From assembly GCF_016802725.1 (NCBI RefSeq), contig NC_052679.1, forward strand, positions 10,884,138 to 10,948,137: 64,000 nt of DNA, written 5' to 3'. The notes under the pieces are model-generated. The model was not told where the DNA came from and made no database searches. It saw only the letters and a list, made by a program, of their open reading frames with translations. Position numbers and translations under genes: made by a program. This document shows, one piece after another, positions 10,749-20,994 of the stretch; the first letter of the stretch is position 1; each line of letters opens with the position of its first letter. Source of the DNA: Solenopsis invicta (taxonomy: Eukaryota; Arthropoda; Insecta; Hymenoptera; Formicidae).

Positions 10749-11141
10749 CCAGCAAACAAAAATGGATTTTTAAAAAAATTAAAAATGGATTTGAAAAATC
10801 AAGAATTTGGATTCAGCAATGACCATACAAACCCATTTCTATTCAACTAAAGTTTAAGAATTCCTTGAATCTACTTTAATTCATAAAGTGACATTAAAAT
10901 TACAGGATTTCTATTTTTTCAATCTACAAAAAATTATACGGTCTATATAATTAATTTTAATCCATGAAACGGAATTAAAATGAAGTGATTTCTATTCTTT
11001 TAATCTAAAAGGAGTTTTCGCGGATTATTCAATCCATTTTAATCCAGGATTGCAATGATTTAATTGCTGTTTTTTAATTCACAATGTATTCAAATGAATT
11101 AAAATAGATTACAAATTTTCAATCCATTTCCGTTTACTGAG
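10749..11141. mobile_element. CYAGCAAACG-ended MITE (about 393 bp)
   Basis: The left end is CCAGCAAACAAAAATGGATT; the right end is the complement of CTCAGTAAACGGAAATGGAT. The interior has repeated AATCCATTTTAAT-type words on both strands, as in its relatives. Confidence 0.55.
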
Positions 11142-11593
11142 TTATTATTTATTACTGACACAGATGACAGTGAATTTGTCATCAATCTTTGAGCAACTTG
11201 GCAATAATTTGTTAACAATTTGTATCTGCGTTCCTTCAGTCCTTATACACTCATACAATAATCAGAGTAAACTTTTATCAATTTGTGCCTAAAAGCAGTC
11301 TTAGCTATTAAATTAATTCCAGTCGATATAAAATATTATGCATGTATAAACTACTCTGTTTGCATAAAAAAAAACATTCTAAAAAAATATGTTATGGAAG
11401 ATAAAGCTTCATGCTAGAGACATGCAAACTATTCAAATACAAGTCAAATTGAATCGAAAATAAGATTGAGTCTCTAATTCGAATCCGAACTATTCATAAA
11501 TTTCAAAACGAAAAAGTTCAAATATAAATTATATATATTGATACATTCTATTTCACAATCGAATCTTATATTTAAGATCATCTTAAGTACCAT

Positions 11594-11893
11594 CCCAGTA
11601 CGGAAATGAATTTAAATAGATTAAAAATATGTAATCCATTTTAATTAATTTGAAGATATTTTAAATTAAAGAATAGCAATTATGTCATTTCAATCCTATA
11701 TCATAAATTAAAATGGACAGCGTGATCCACGAAAACTTTTTTTTAAAGAATAAAAATATTTTAATCCCGTTTCATAGATTAAAATGGATTCAAGGAATTC
11801 TTAAACTTTAATTGGATTGAATTAAAAAAAAAAAAAAAAATGGATTCAATAATAACCACACGAATCTATTTCTATCCATTTCCGTTTGCCAAG
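11594..11893. mobile_element. CYAGCAAACG-ended MITE (about 300 bp)
   Basis: The left end is CCCAGTACGGAAATGAAT; the right end is the complement of TTGGCAAACGGAAATGGAT. It is a diverged member of the family clustered at 7.4-15.1 kb. Confidence 0.5.
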
Positions 11894-12089
11894 ATCTCAA
11901 GATGTCATCAACTAATCACAGAATCATTAATATTTAAGATATTATTTATAATGGTCTTGAAATAGGAATCGATGAATACCGGTTTTAATCTTAAAATTAT
12001 ATCAATAAATGCAGAAGAATTATATTAATAAATTTATTCTCCTGTAATAAACAAAATATTACTATATTATTGAAACAAAATCATTATAT

Positions 12090-12329
12090 GGTATATAGAT
12101 GCAAATCAGCATCAAGTATTATATTAAATTAATTAATTTAATATAAATAGTGATATTACTAATTCTTATTCGACATGCTGTGTTATGACCGAAAATTAAT
12201 TCGGCGCACATTCTGGTTGAATTCGGAGAAGTATATAAAATCACATAAATAATAATAAAAGCACTAAGACCTAGCTACGACCGATGAAGGCTTTCTTAAT
12301 GTCATTGTGTTGTTACACTATCGGTTCAA
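12090..12329 (+). repeat. 240 bp dispersed repeat, copy a
   Basis: It starts GGTATATAGATGCAAAT and ends near ACACTATCGGTTC. It contains GACATGCTGTGTTATGACC and TCGGCGCACATTCTGGTTG. Copies b (14055-14292) and c (14492-14712) are clearly homologous. Its nature is unknown. Confidence 0.85.
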
Positions 12330-13006
12330 TAACATATTTGTAATCAAAATCATTTTTATTAGATCTGTACAATTTTTTATATATACCATAGTTCAATTGT
12401 CAAAGTATATATAAGCTTTAAATACAGTCTTGGCCCCAAAGGTATTAATAAGCACTTATATTTTCTAAAATATTTTTAATTGTGAAAATTTTAAATAGAA
12501 ATTAAGACTAAATTATCTTTTGTTTTAAGAATACTTTAAACTTAGAGAGAAAGGAGAGGCAAGACGGTGTAGTTAAGATTTGATGATGAATAAAAACTAG
12601 GTTTTTATAATCAACGAATCATCTTTACTTCTTAAATATTCTTTGGATATCAATTTTTTAACATAACTATCGTTAAATAAAATCTTCAGAGAATTATAAA
12701 CTTTATTTAAAAGGAACAAAAAAAAGGTATTTTTTCCTTATTCCACGCGTGGTAGAGCAGAAAAAAGACCAAGTGTGGCATTTTCGCTCAACTCATCTTA
12801 TAGGGTAGTTGAGACAAGACAGGGTGGCAAAGTAAAACAGGGTAAAGAAAAATGAGATAAAATCGCAAAGAAAAAATTTAAATTATAATCTAACTCAATA
12901 ACGCAACTATTTATTTCGCGTGTGGGTAACTTTCAACGATTGAAAAGCCACTCTAACACGTACGCTTAATTGTGATTTATACATTCGAATTAAGCGATAC
13001 AGGAAA
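12330..13006. other. AT-rich segment, no gene
   Basis: No coding frame or repeat of note, apart from short GAGACAAGACAGGGT-like words. Confidence 0.5.
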
Positions 13007-13031
13007 TACCCCGTCTTACCTAGACGGGGTA
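13007..13031. repeat. Short hairpin
   Basis: TACCCCGTCT and its exact complement are separated by 5 bases (TACCT). It is an isolated 10 bp stem with no clear function. Confidence 0.8.
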
Positions 13032-13242
13032 TCCTCTGTAAGATAGGTTAAAGAAAAATACTACACTTGCTCTTTTTTGTGGAATATAAAGTATTTGATA
13101 ATGACCGGATTACTTCTTGCGGGCTGATAGAGAAGATCAGAATAGAAGTTTTTTTTTATTCTGTTTGACCTGCCTTATAAAACTTCACAATAATAAGATA
13201 TTGAAAATTCTTAATCAGATGGCCCATATCGCTAAGTGCAAG

Positions 13243-13406
13243 CGCGCGATAAGATAGGATCGCCCGGTACTCAAGGTTGCTTAAGGTTCATGCGCAGGGA
13301 ATCGTTTTCTTCAAGTGGCATCGCGCCGCTTGTGTGTCTATTGCCGCGCTTGTATAATAAATAACCTTCGTAACCTCGAGCGCTGGATTATCCTATCTCG
13401 TCGCGC
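13243..13406. mobile_element. Possible small MITE (about 164 bp)
   Basis: GCGATAAGATAGGAT near the left border is mirrored by ATCCTATCTCGTCGC near the right border. It is GC-richer than its surroundings. No clear target duplication was found. Confidence 0.4.
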
Positions 13407-14054
13407 ATTTGCATTTAACGATAGGCTAAGATAAGTTAATGATTTTCAGTAATTAATATCTCGTTAATTGTTGTAAAGTTTGTAAAATGCTCAATAAATA
13501 AAAATAAATTCACGAATGAATTGAAAATTGCTATGTATTTTAATTTATCTGGGTTCGCACTTTAGAATTTCCAAGTATTTTTGGATTTGAATGAATTAAA
13601 ATGAATATTGAAATAAAAAATGCGCTATTCATCATTTTAAATTTGGATGGATTTATGTCCCCATTATATTATTTTTAGATTTAAATTAATTAAAATACAA
13701 AATGAGCCATTCATAATAAATTCGGATGTATTCATATTATTTTTAAATTAAAATGGATTAAAAAAATGTGAAGCGCGAATTCCAAAATATTGAAATGAAT
13801 TAATTTCTATCAATTTATTTTTATTTGCTAAATAGTAGAGCACTTTTCTGCTTTGATCTATCAACCCATGAGAGATGATCTGGTCATTACCAAACACCTT
13901 GTATAACTATCATTATCATTATCCTAGCAAACGGAAATGGATAGAAATGGATTGAAATAGATAAAAATAGATGATTATTGTAAAAAACTATAAAGAAATT
14001 TAATGCAAAAAATAACACTCCACCCATGGTTTTTTCAGGGGGGGGGGGGGAAAT

Positions 14055-14292
14055 GGGTATACAGATGCAAATTAGCATCAATTATTATATTAGATTAATT
14101 TATTTAATAAAAATGGTGATATTACTAATTCTTATTTGACATGCTGTGTTATGACCGGAAAAACAATTCGGCGCACATTTTGGTTGAATTCAAAGAAGTA
14201 TATAAAAATTATACAAATAAAGATAGGCACTAAGATCCAGCTATGACCGAAGAAAGCTTTCTTATTACCATTGTGTTGTTACATTATCGGTC
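14055..14292 (+). repeat. 240 bp dispersed repeat, copy b
   Basis: Homologous over its length to 12090-12329. It is preceded by a G run (14039-14050). Confidence 0.85.
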
Positions 14293-14373
14293 CAAAACAT
14301 ATCTCTACTTTAAATCACGCGCCTCAAATGCATTGTCACTCATATACAAATATTGCAAGAAATATCACTGTGC

Positions 14374-14440
14374 CCCAGTGATCGAGGTGGTAAGACATTG
14401 GGATCGGAGATTCCGGAGGTGCCAGATTCGAACCCTGGGT
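14374..14440 (+). other. tRNA-like SINE head
   Basis: A box A-like TGATCGAGGTGG is at 14379-14390 and a good box B GATTCGAACCC at 14425-14435, about 35 bp apart. The stems do not support a functional tRNA. It is followed by a short T-rich stretch and copy c of the 240 bp repeat. Confidence 0.5.
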
Positions 14441-14491
14441 GGGGTGTTATTTTTTGTAATAAATTTCTTTATAGTTTTTTCAGGGGAGAAT

Positions 14492-14712
14492 AGGTATATA
14501 GATGCAAATTAGCATCAATTATTATATTAAATTATTTTATTTAATAAAAATCGTGATATTACTATTCTTATTCGACATGCTGTGTTACGACCAGAAAAAC
14601 AATTCGGCGCACATTCTGGTTGAATTCGAAGAAGTATATAAAATTACACAAATAAATATAGGCACTAAGATCCAGCTACGAACGAAGAAGGCATTCTTAT
14701 TATCATTGTGTT
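14492..14712 (+). repeat. 240 bp dispersed repeat, copy c
   Basis: Homologous to copies a and b, with a few small deletions. Confidence 0.85.
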
Positions 14713-15085
14713 AAAAACTATAAATCAAACATTTGTCGATATTTGTTTAATAAAAATATAGATCAATTATACAAATTATGCAAAATACACAAAATATTAA
14801 TTGAATTTGGACCATTAACATGTATTTCATTTTTTTCTTTAGGAGTTAATTTTTTCTATTATAGAAAATTAATGTAATGATAGAAAATGATTAGCGTATA
14901 AATATCTAAATCCACAAAAAAGAATCACGTTCTATTACATAGATAATTCTATATATAGATAGAAAACTCAATTTTATCATATTCAATCCCTTTCTATCCA
15001 TATACACGAATTAGGAATTTGGATTTAAATGAATTAAAATGAATAGAAATTTTCAATCCAATTTTAATTAATGTCCGTTTGCTCG

Positions 15086-16182
15086 AATGAAATTAAACTC
15101 TATGAAAAATTAACGTAATATTCTTGAGATCTTTATTTATTCATATAGATAAAGTAATTAGTTTCAATATTCTAGAGTTTTAGAGAAAAAATTAATTAAG
15201 CTCTGTAAAATTGGCATCTTTTTCTAGATACCACCTCTTATAAAGATGGCACGTATTTGATAGGAAAATTTGTATGTTTTGTATATTTTACAGTAAACTA
15301 TCAAATCTAAATAAAAACACAAAAATGAGCGATAAAATGCAAATGGATAATTTGGCAAGCAACTTCTTATAATTTCAGACTTTTGCAGGTTTAAATAGTT
15401 TTCGAAATTTGAAATGTTTAAAATTATATAAAGCATCTAAAATTTGAATTAATTAAATTTTACTTTACTAAAACTGTTTTAATAAAGACGTTTTGAAGAC
15501 ATCAAGCTTGAAAAAATATGTTTTATTGAATATACTAATATCTTATTCTCAGGTATTAAAAAAAGTTGTTTAAATATAGTAATTTTATAATATAATCTAT
15601 TCCAGCCCTGTGACTGCCATGGCTCAAAACAGTGTAACGGTTATCCGATTTTAAAATAAACATTGAACTAGAGTTTAGCAATTATATTATCAAATGTTAT
15701 AAAAAATATATTTCACAATTTATTTTTTTGTATTCCTATCTTTGCTAATCCTTATTAGAATCAAAATTTTTTTTAATAGCTACAACTTTCAAACTGTTTA
15801 GCGTATATTTATACGTAATCAGGATATTTATAAAAAATCTCTGATATAAATCTCTGATTTATAAAAAAACTAATCAAAATGACTCACCCCCAACTGATAT
15901 CTTTCTTCAACTTAACTTATAACGCCGGTACTCAATAGAGGAAATAATAGAGATAAAAGAATTCCAGATAAAGAAAAATATAAGTGCCTAATACTTTTGG
16001 CTAAAATTATATAATACGCATTCATACAGCACAAAACTTGCAACAATGTTGCAAAAATATTTCTGCAGCCTTTTGTATTGTATGGGATATGTGAGAAAAT
16101 AGCGAGCCATATAAATATTGATAATAAAATAATTTTATTTTGATTACTATATGCAGAAATGAGAAAAGTAACGAGTTACGAG
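15086..16182. other. AT-rich segment, no gene
   Basis: Short open frames only, none resembling a known protein. No clear repeat. Confidence 0.5.
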
Positions 16183-17279
16183 CAGGGACCCAAACCGATC
16201 GTAACTGTTATTTCAGTCGGGCCGAAACCGAAATCAAAATATTGGGCAGGTGCAGATTAATGGATCGAAACTGTAACCAAACCGAAAACATTTTTACAGT
16301 AAAAAACAATTTTGTTCAATTTTCGATTAGAGTTTTTTTTAAATGTTATTAAATATCACTATAATTAGTCATAAAAATTATAAAAAAAAGTATTATACAA
16401 ATTAATAAAATAAAAGCCAGAATTGTACAAATTAATGATGGTTATTCTGACGGTACGAGTCACGCAAATAAACGTCAAAAGGCTATTCTTAAGATGAAAA
16501 TTCGTGCTATTCTTGCTAAGAATAAATATCGATGAAACAATCCTGGAGGATCAATTATTGGACAGAATTAATCAAATTTTTATTAGCAAAGTTTTTTCTA
16601 ATCTTACATTCATGTTTTTAATACCTTATATATACGTAGTTAATTTTAAAGAGTAATTTTTCCTACTATTTCTAAACATAAAATAAAGACAAAAGAATAA
16701 GATCTTTATAATAGTAAAACCAAATTTTTAAAGCTTTAAAAATATTTTGATTTTTTCAGCTCTTTTATAGCATTAAAAAAAAGTTGAAAATCCTAATTGA
16801 ACTTCTAAGTAACTGATATTTTGTTGAAAACGTTAATTATGCATATGTAATGTACAAATGTTTCCTATAGTAATAATTTCTTAATATAAATATCACTGTG
16901 TATTTATATGACAACTTCAATTTCAAGAGGTACCCTTGTGGTACATGTCGTATTACCATACTTGAGCGCGCGAAATGTAAGTTCTGATCCGTAAACTTTA
17001 ATCCCGAATAATTTGAAAACCATTTTACCCTCGACATTTTTGTATTAGGATTTTTTTCTTAGAATATTCCAAAGAATCCGCTCTTAAAAGGAGATTCAAG
17101 CTTTCTGGAACACTTTGTATACTGAAACCATGACAAAAAAAAACCGAAATCCAAACAGTTACAATTACAAGTTTACTGTTATCAATAAAAAAAAAAACTG
17201 AAACCAAAACCGAAAATTGTATATAGCCTCGGTCCGTAACCGTAACCAGACCGAAATTTTATTTCGGTTTGGGTTCCTA
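16183..17279. mobile_element. hAT-like non-autonomous element (about 1.1 kb)
   Basis: The left end is CAGGGACCCAAACCGA and the right end is the complement of TAGGAACCCAAACCGA. The left end fits the YARNG terminal rule of hAT. Flanking 8-mers GTTACGAG and ATTACGCC share TTACG, a possible decayed 8 bp duplication. Many ACCGAAACC-type words lie near both ends. There is no transposase. Confidence 0.5.
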
Positions 17280-17370
17280 ATTACGCCGTTACTGTTATCA
17301 TTATTTCTTTATAATAATGATTTGGTAATGACAATTTTTCACAGCAGTAATAATGTCAGGTTTTAAATAC

Positions 17371-18251
17371 AGAGTGCGTCAGGTATTTGTGGACATATTG
17401 ACTTTAAAACTAAAATTTGAATATTTCTTAGAAAACTTATTGTATTTTAATGAAATTTTTACAGCAAACTAAGTGACTCGTGGACTATATAGTTATTTGA
17501 TAAAATCGCCTTCAGCGGCAATAACAGCTTCAATTCTCTGCCGGAAATGTTTGCATGTCTAAATTAAATGATCTTCGTCCATAAGCGTCATTACTTTGGT
17601 AATAACTGCTCTTAGAGAATCAAGCGTATTATGAGGATGTTTATTGGTCTCCCGTTCAACAACGCCCCATACGTAGTAATCTAAAAGATTAAGATCCGGG
17701 GAGCTAGGTAGCCACTACCCAGATTTCAAGATGTTTTAATTTATTTAAAAGTTGCTGTGCTCGGATAAATCGCTGTTCTCACGTTTATGAGATAAATTGA
17801 CCTTTGCGCATCATGTAGGTCTTGTACTGGATGTCTTCGTAGACAATGCGACGGATTGTGTACTTAGAAATTTGAAGATTTCTCGATATGGCCCTTATGG
17901 ATTTTGAAGGGTCTTCATCAATAAATGCCCTGGACTTGCTGCACAAACTGTGATGTTCTAACTCTATCTGAACGTACCTCATGTTTTCTGCGCTTGGTAA
18001 CACTTCACATTGCCATCAGATGCTTTTAACTCTCGACGAACTTTGTGAACAAACGATCGGGCAACTTTCAAAAATTGGGAGATTTCAAGATCGCTGTGAT
18101 TCGCGTGTATAGCGACGATTAAAGTGTGTCTTTTCATTTCCTAAATCAGCTTATTGTCCTCCATTTATTAAGAAAAAATAAAAATAAAAAACTTGTTGCT
18201 ACAAAGTGACAAGCACATATGTGAGTGTCCTCAAAAACTTGACGCATCTTG
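17371..18251 (-). mobile_element. Degenerate Tc1/mariner-like element (881 bp)
   Basis: The inverted ends resemble CAAGATGCGTCAAGTTTTTG (right end, read on the minus strand) and CAGAGTGCGTCAGGTATTTG (left). TA lies at 17369-17370 and 18252-18253. It contains a broken transposase gene on the minus strand. Confidence 0.75.
17493..18164 (-). pseudogene. Tc1/mariner-like transposase remnant, catalytic core missing
   Basis: The minus-strand frame begins at 18164 with a helix-turn-helix region (KRHTLIVAIHANHSDLEISQ follows an in-frame stop). It passes several stops and frame changes, then ends with a C-terminal block (SPDLNLLDYYVWGVVERETN, then a segment ending EAVIAAEGDFIK) and a stop at 17493-17495. 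SPDLNLLDYY carries the third catalytic Asp. The middle of the protein, with the first two Asp residues, is absent: only about 60 bp join the two parts where the family has roughly 150 codons. It is non-functional. Confidence 0.7.
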
Positions 18252-18393
18252 TAGTTACTTTTGACAATTCATTAAAAAAAATAACTCGCACTCGTTACGT
18301 AACGAGTCTCTATTAACAAGTTCCTTCCTTCAATTATTAATGTAATGAATAATGATAACGAGTTACTTGTCAATCTCGTGTCTACTCTAACCT

Positions 18394-18679
18394 AGAGTCC
18401 TAGAAATCAGAGGCATCACGGCGTGGTTTGGCTAAGTCAATACCGCTATTTTTTTTCCTGATGGCTACTAAAACAAGCGATATATGAAAATCGATATATT
18501 GTAAGAAGAAAATATTAAATCGATTAATTATTTGCTAATTAAAAAAAAAGAAAGCTAACCGTTCATATACCGCGCAGTTACATCTACAGCAAGGCAAAAA
18601 AATCGCTCCGTGTCACGTAATTTAGACTGCCAATCACATCATATCCTTCTATGTCGCCTCTCTGATTTCTAGGACTCTA
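18394..18679. mobile_element. hAT-type MITE (286 bp)
   Basis: Perfect terminal inverted repeats start TAGAGTCCTAGAAATCAGAG, fitting the hAT rule YARNG. A perfect 8 bp duplication CTCTAACC lies at 18386-18393 and 18680-18687. There is no coding capacity. Confidence 0.88.
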
Positions 18680-18687
18680 CTCTAACC

Positions 18688-19913
18688 CTGGTGTTATTAT
18701 CACTATAACAAAAAATTGTATTAATCATTATCAAATCATTATTATAAAATAAAAATGACATGTTACTTTCCATCTCTAACTATATTATCGTTTATAATCT
18801 TCGGAACGTTTGTAATTTTCATGTTTCTCACGAACAATTAAGAATCTTGGTAAAAAAAAATCATAGAAAAAGATTTTAAAAATGCATTTTAAAGTAAAAA
18901 AAATAGAGCTTTGAATCTTTTAGTTTCGTAAAAATCAAAATTGTTTTTATGCAATAAAAGCATATTTTTCGCGTCCTCCCAGGAACATGGGCGTAAATGC
19001 AATCATAAATGGACAACAATTCCGTAAGATGCGCATGCGCACTTTTGTGAATGTTTCTTGACGCATGCTCTGACAATGAGCGTAGGGTCGAAATTCATGA
19101 GCGAAGATAGTACACCGATCTCTTATAACCTTTGATCGGAACATGCAGTGACAGGAAAACGCCACGCGCTTGTTTTGCCTGGAATGCCGCAAAAATGTAC
19201 TTCTATTGCATAAAATACCGTATGCAACATGGAGCCGAGCGCCGATATCAACTTTGGACGCTGTTTTCAGCACTCGGCTGCGTTACGCGCGCGTAGCTAC
19301 GCCTCGTACTGAAAATATCGTCCTCAGTCGAGACCGGCAAAGCTCGGCTTCTTGTAGCATAATGTACTATTATCCAATATTTTTTATTTTAAAACACTGT
19401 AGTTTGATAAAACATTATTGGACAAAAACAAATAAAAAAAACTTTAAGTAGACATTCTAAGGCCCAAAATGCTTTTTTATAAAAATTAATGCAATAATTT
19501 TTTGAATTTAATCTTTTGTAAAAATTCATTTTTTATAAAATGTTTTTGATATCAAAACTAAAAATCTTTAGGGAAAAAAGAAAAAAAATTCGTTATATTT
19601 CCATAAAAATTTCAAGACTCTTTTACATAACTTTTTGTGAGATATGAGAAAAGCATTTCCAAACTTATAAATTAATAGCAATATATTTTATTGCATAATA
19701 TAATATAACATTAGTTTAATAATTGATGAATAATTTCTCATTTAATTGTTTCAATTATTGCAACAGGAACGACACATGAAATATTTTAGCAGTTCTAAAT
19801 TAAATTTATTTAAATCAAAGTTGAGTAATAAATTAAAAAATTAGAAGTTGAATAATAAAGTTAAAAAACTAATAACTTGTAATTTAATTTAGTTATTTTA
19901 AAACGAATCAACT
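18688..19913. other. AT-rich segment, no gene
   Basis: A GC-richer island at about 18960-19345 has short open frames on both strands but no recognisable protein. The rest is AT-rich. Confidence 0.45.
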
Positions 19914-19917
19914 TTAA

Positions 19918-20806
19918 GGGGTAACACCATTGTAGAATTTTCAAAAAATCGGTTTTCTTTTTTTTTTTTGCTTAAATGATGCTTTAAGATCTTAGAAATA
20001 AGATACAAAAGGTCTAAAAGCGAAGAAAGATCCCTAAGTGTCATTTTTGGAAGTTTAAAGCATCGTACAATTCGATAAGATTTGAAGCGTTTGCGAAGAG
20101 ATCCTTCTGAGAATAATAAGAAGATTAGTTACCTACAGTGAATTTTCATTAAAATCGGCCAAGAGGAATCAGGAAAAGGCAAACATCAATAAAAAAGGCA
20201 AATTGTATGGTGCAGGCATCGTGGATTAACGGTAAACAAAAAATTTCTATCTCTGTTACATAAAACTTTAAACGCATTTTTCTCCTTTTTTAAGCTTGCT
20301 GCACTTATAAACTTCCATAAATCTTGACCAATTTACTTGAAATTTTAACTGTAGCTTCTAAAATACATTTGTTAGCAAAGTGCGTAAAGATTTTACGTTT
20401 CGTTGTAAACTTTTTTTTTATAAACAATTATCTGCAAAATTTTTTGCAAAAAATAAATATTTTTCTTCAAACTTGTCATTTTTAGAAAAAAATTATTTTT
20501 TAATTCCCGTACATACTTCGCTAGCTGATGACATAAAGAATTTTAAAAAAATTGGTTTTTTGTTCTAGAGCAAAAATTGTAGCAGATTTTGGTGCGGCAG
20601 TAAGACACCTTCCGAAACAAGTAGTCGTTGCCAAGCTTTGTCACCGCCATTTTGTAATAAAAAAATGCAAAAAAATTTTTTGTTAATACTTCAAAGTATG
20701 TAGAATAAGGTACTTAAAACGGATTTTGCGTTACCGTTTTCGTTTTCTCGTAAAAAAAATGATAAAAAATAGGCCTTTTTTGAAGGTGTTACAGTGGTGT
20801 TACTCC
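19918..20806. mobile_element. TTAA-flanked element (889 bp)
   Basis: The ends GGGGTAACACCATTGTA and the complement of TACAGTGGTGTTACTCC form inverted repeats, each flanked by TTAA (19914-19917, 20807-20810). TTAA targets are typical of piggyBac and Kolobok. No transposase is present. Confidence 0.65.
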
Positions 20807-20994
20807 TTAACTTCAACTAGTCATTTTAAACATACATTTTCTAACATTAACTTTTTTCTAATAAAATTTTTTTCAATACTCAAAAATACCGTTCCAAGTT
20901 TTCGTGGTTGTCAGTGTTCATAAAAATAAAATAAATTTTTTTTGCTCTTTGAAAGCGCTAATATTCTTTTCTTCTATAAAATTTTGAACATTAA

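Larger units (their letters stand above)
13923..15085. mobile_element. CYAGCAAACG-ended element holding two copies of the 240 bp repeat and a SINE head
   Basis: The left end is CCTAGCAAACGGAAATGGAT; the right end is the complement of CGAGCAAACGGACATTAAT. Inside, a segment near 13979-14030 is inverted at about 14427-14480, and copies b and c of the 240 bp repeat lie on either side of a tRNA-like module. Confidence 0.5.

Noticed and set aside
19170..19451. 93-codon frame in a GC-richer island, with a 108-codon antisense frame
   Set aside because: No recognisable motif on either strand and no splice or promoter context.
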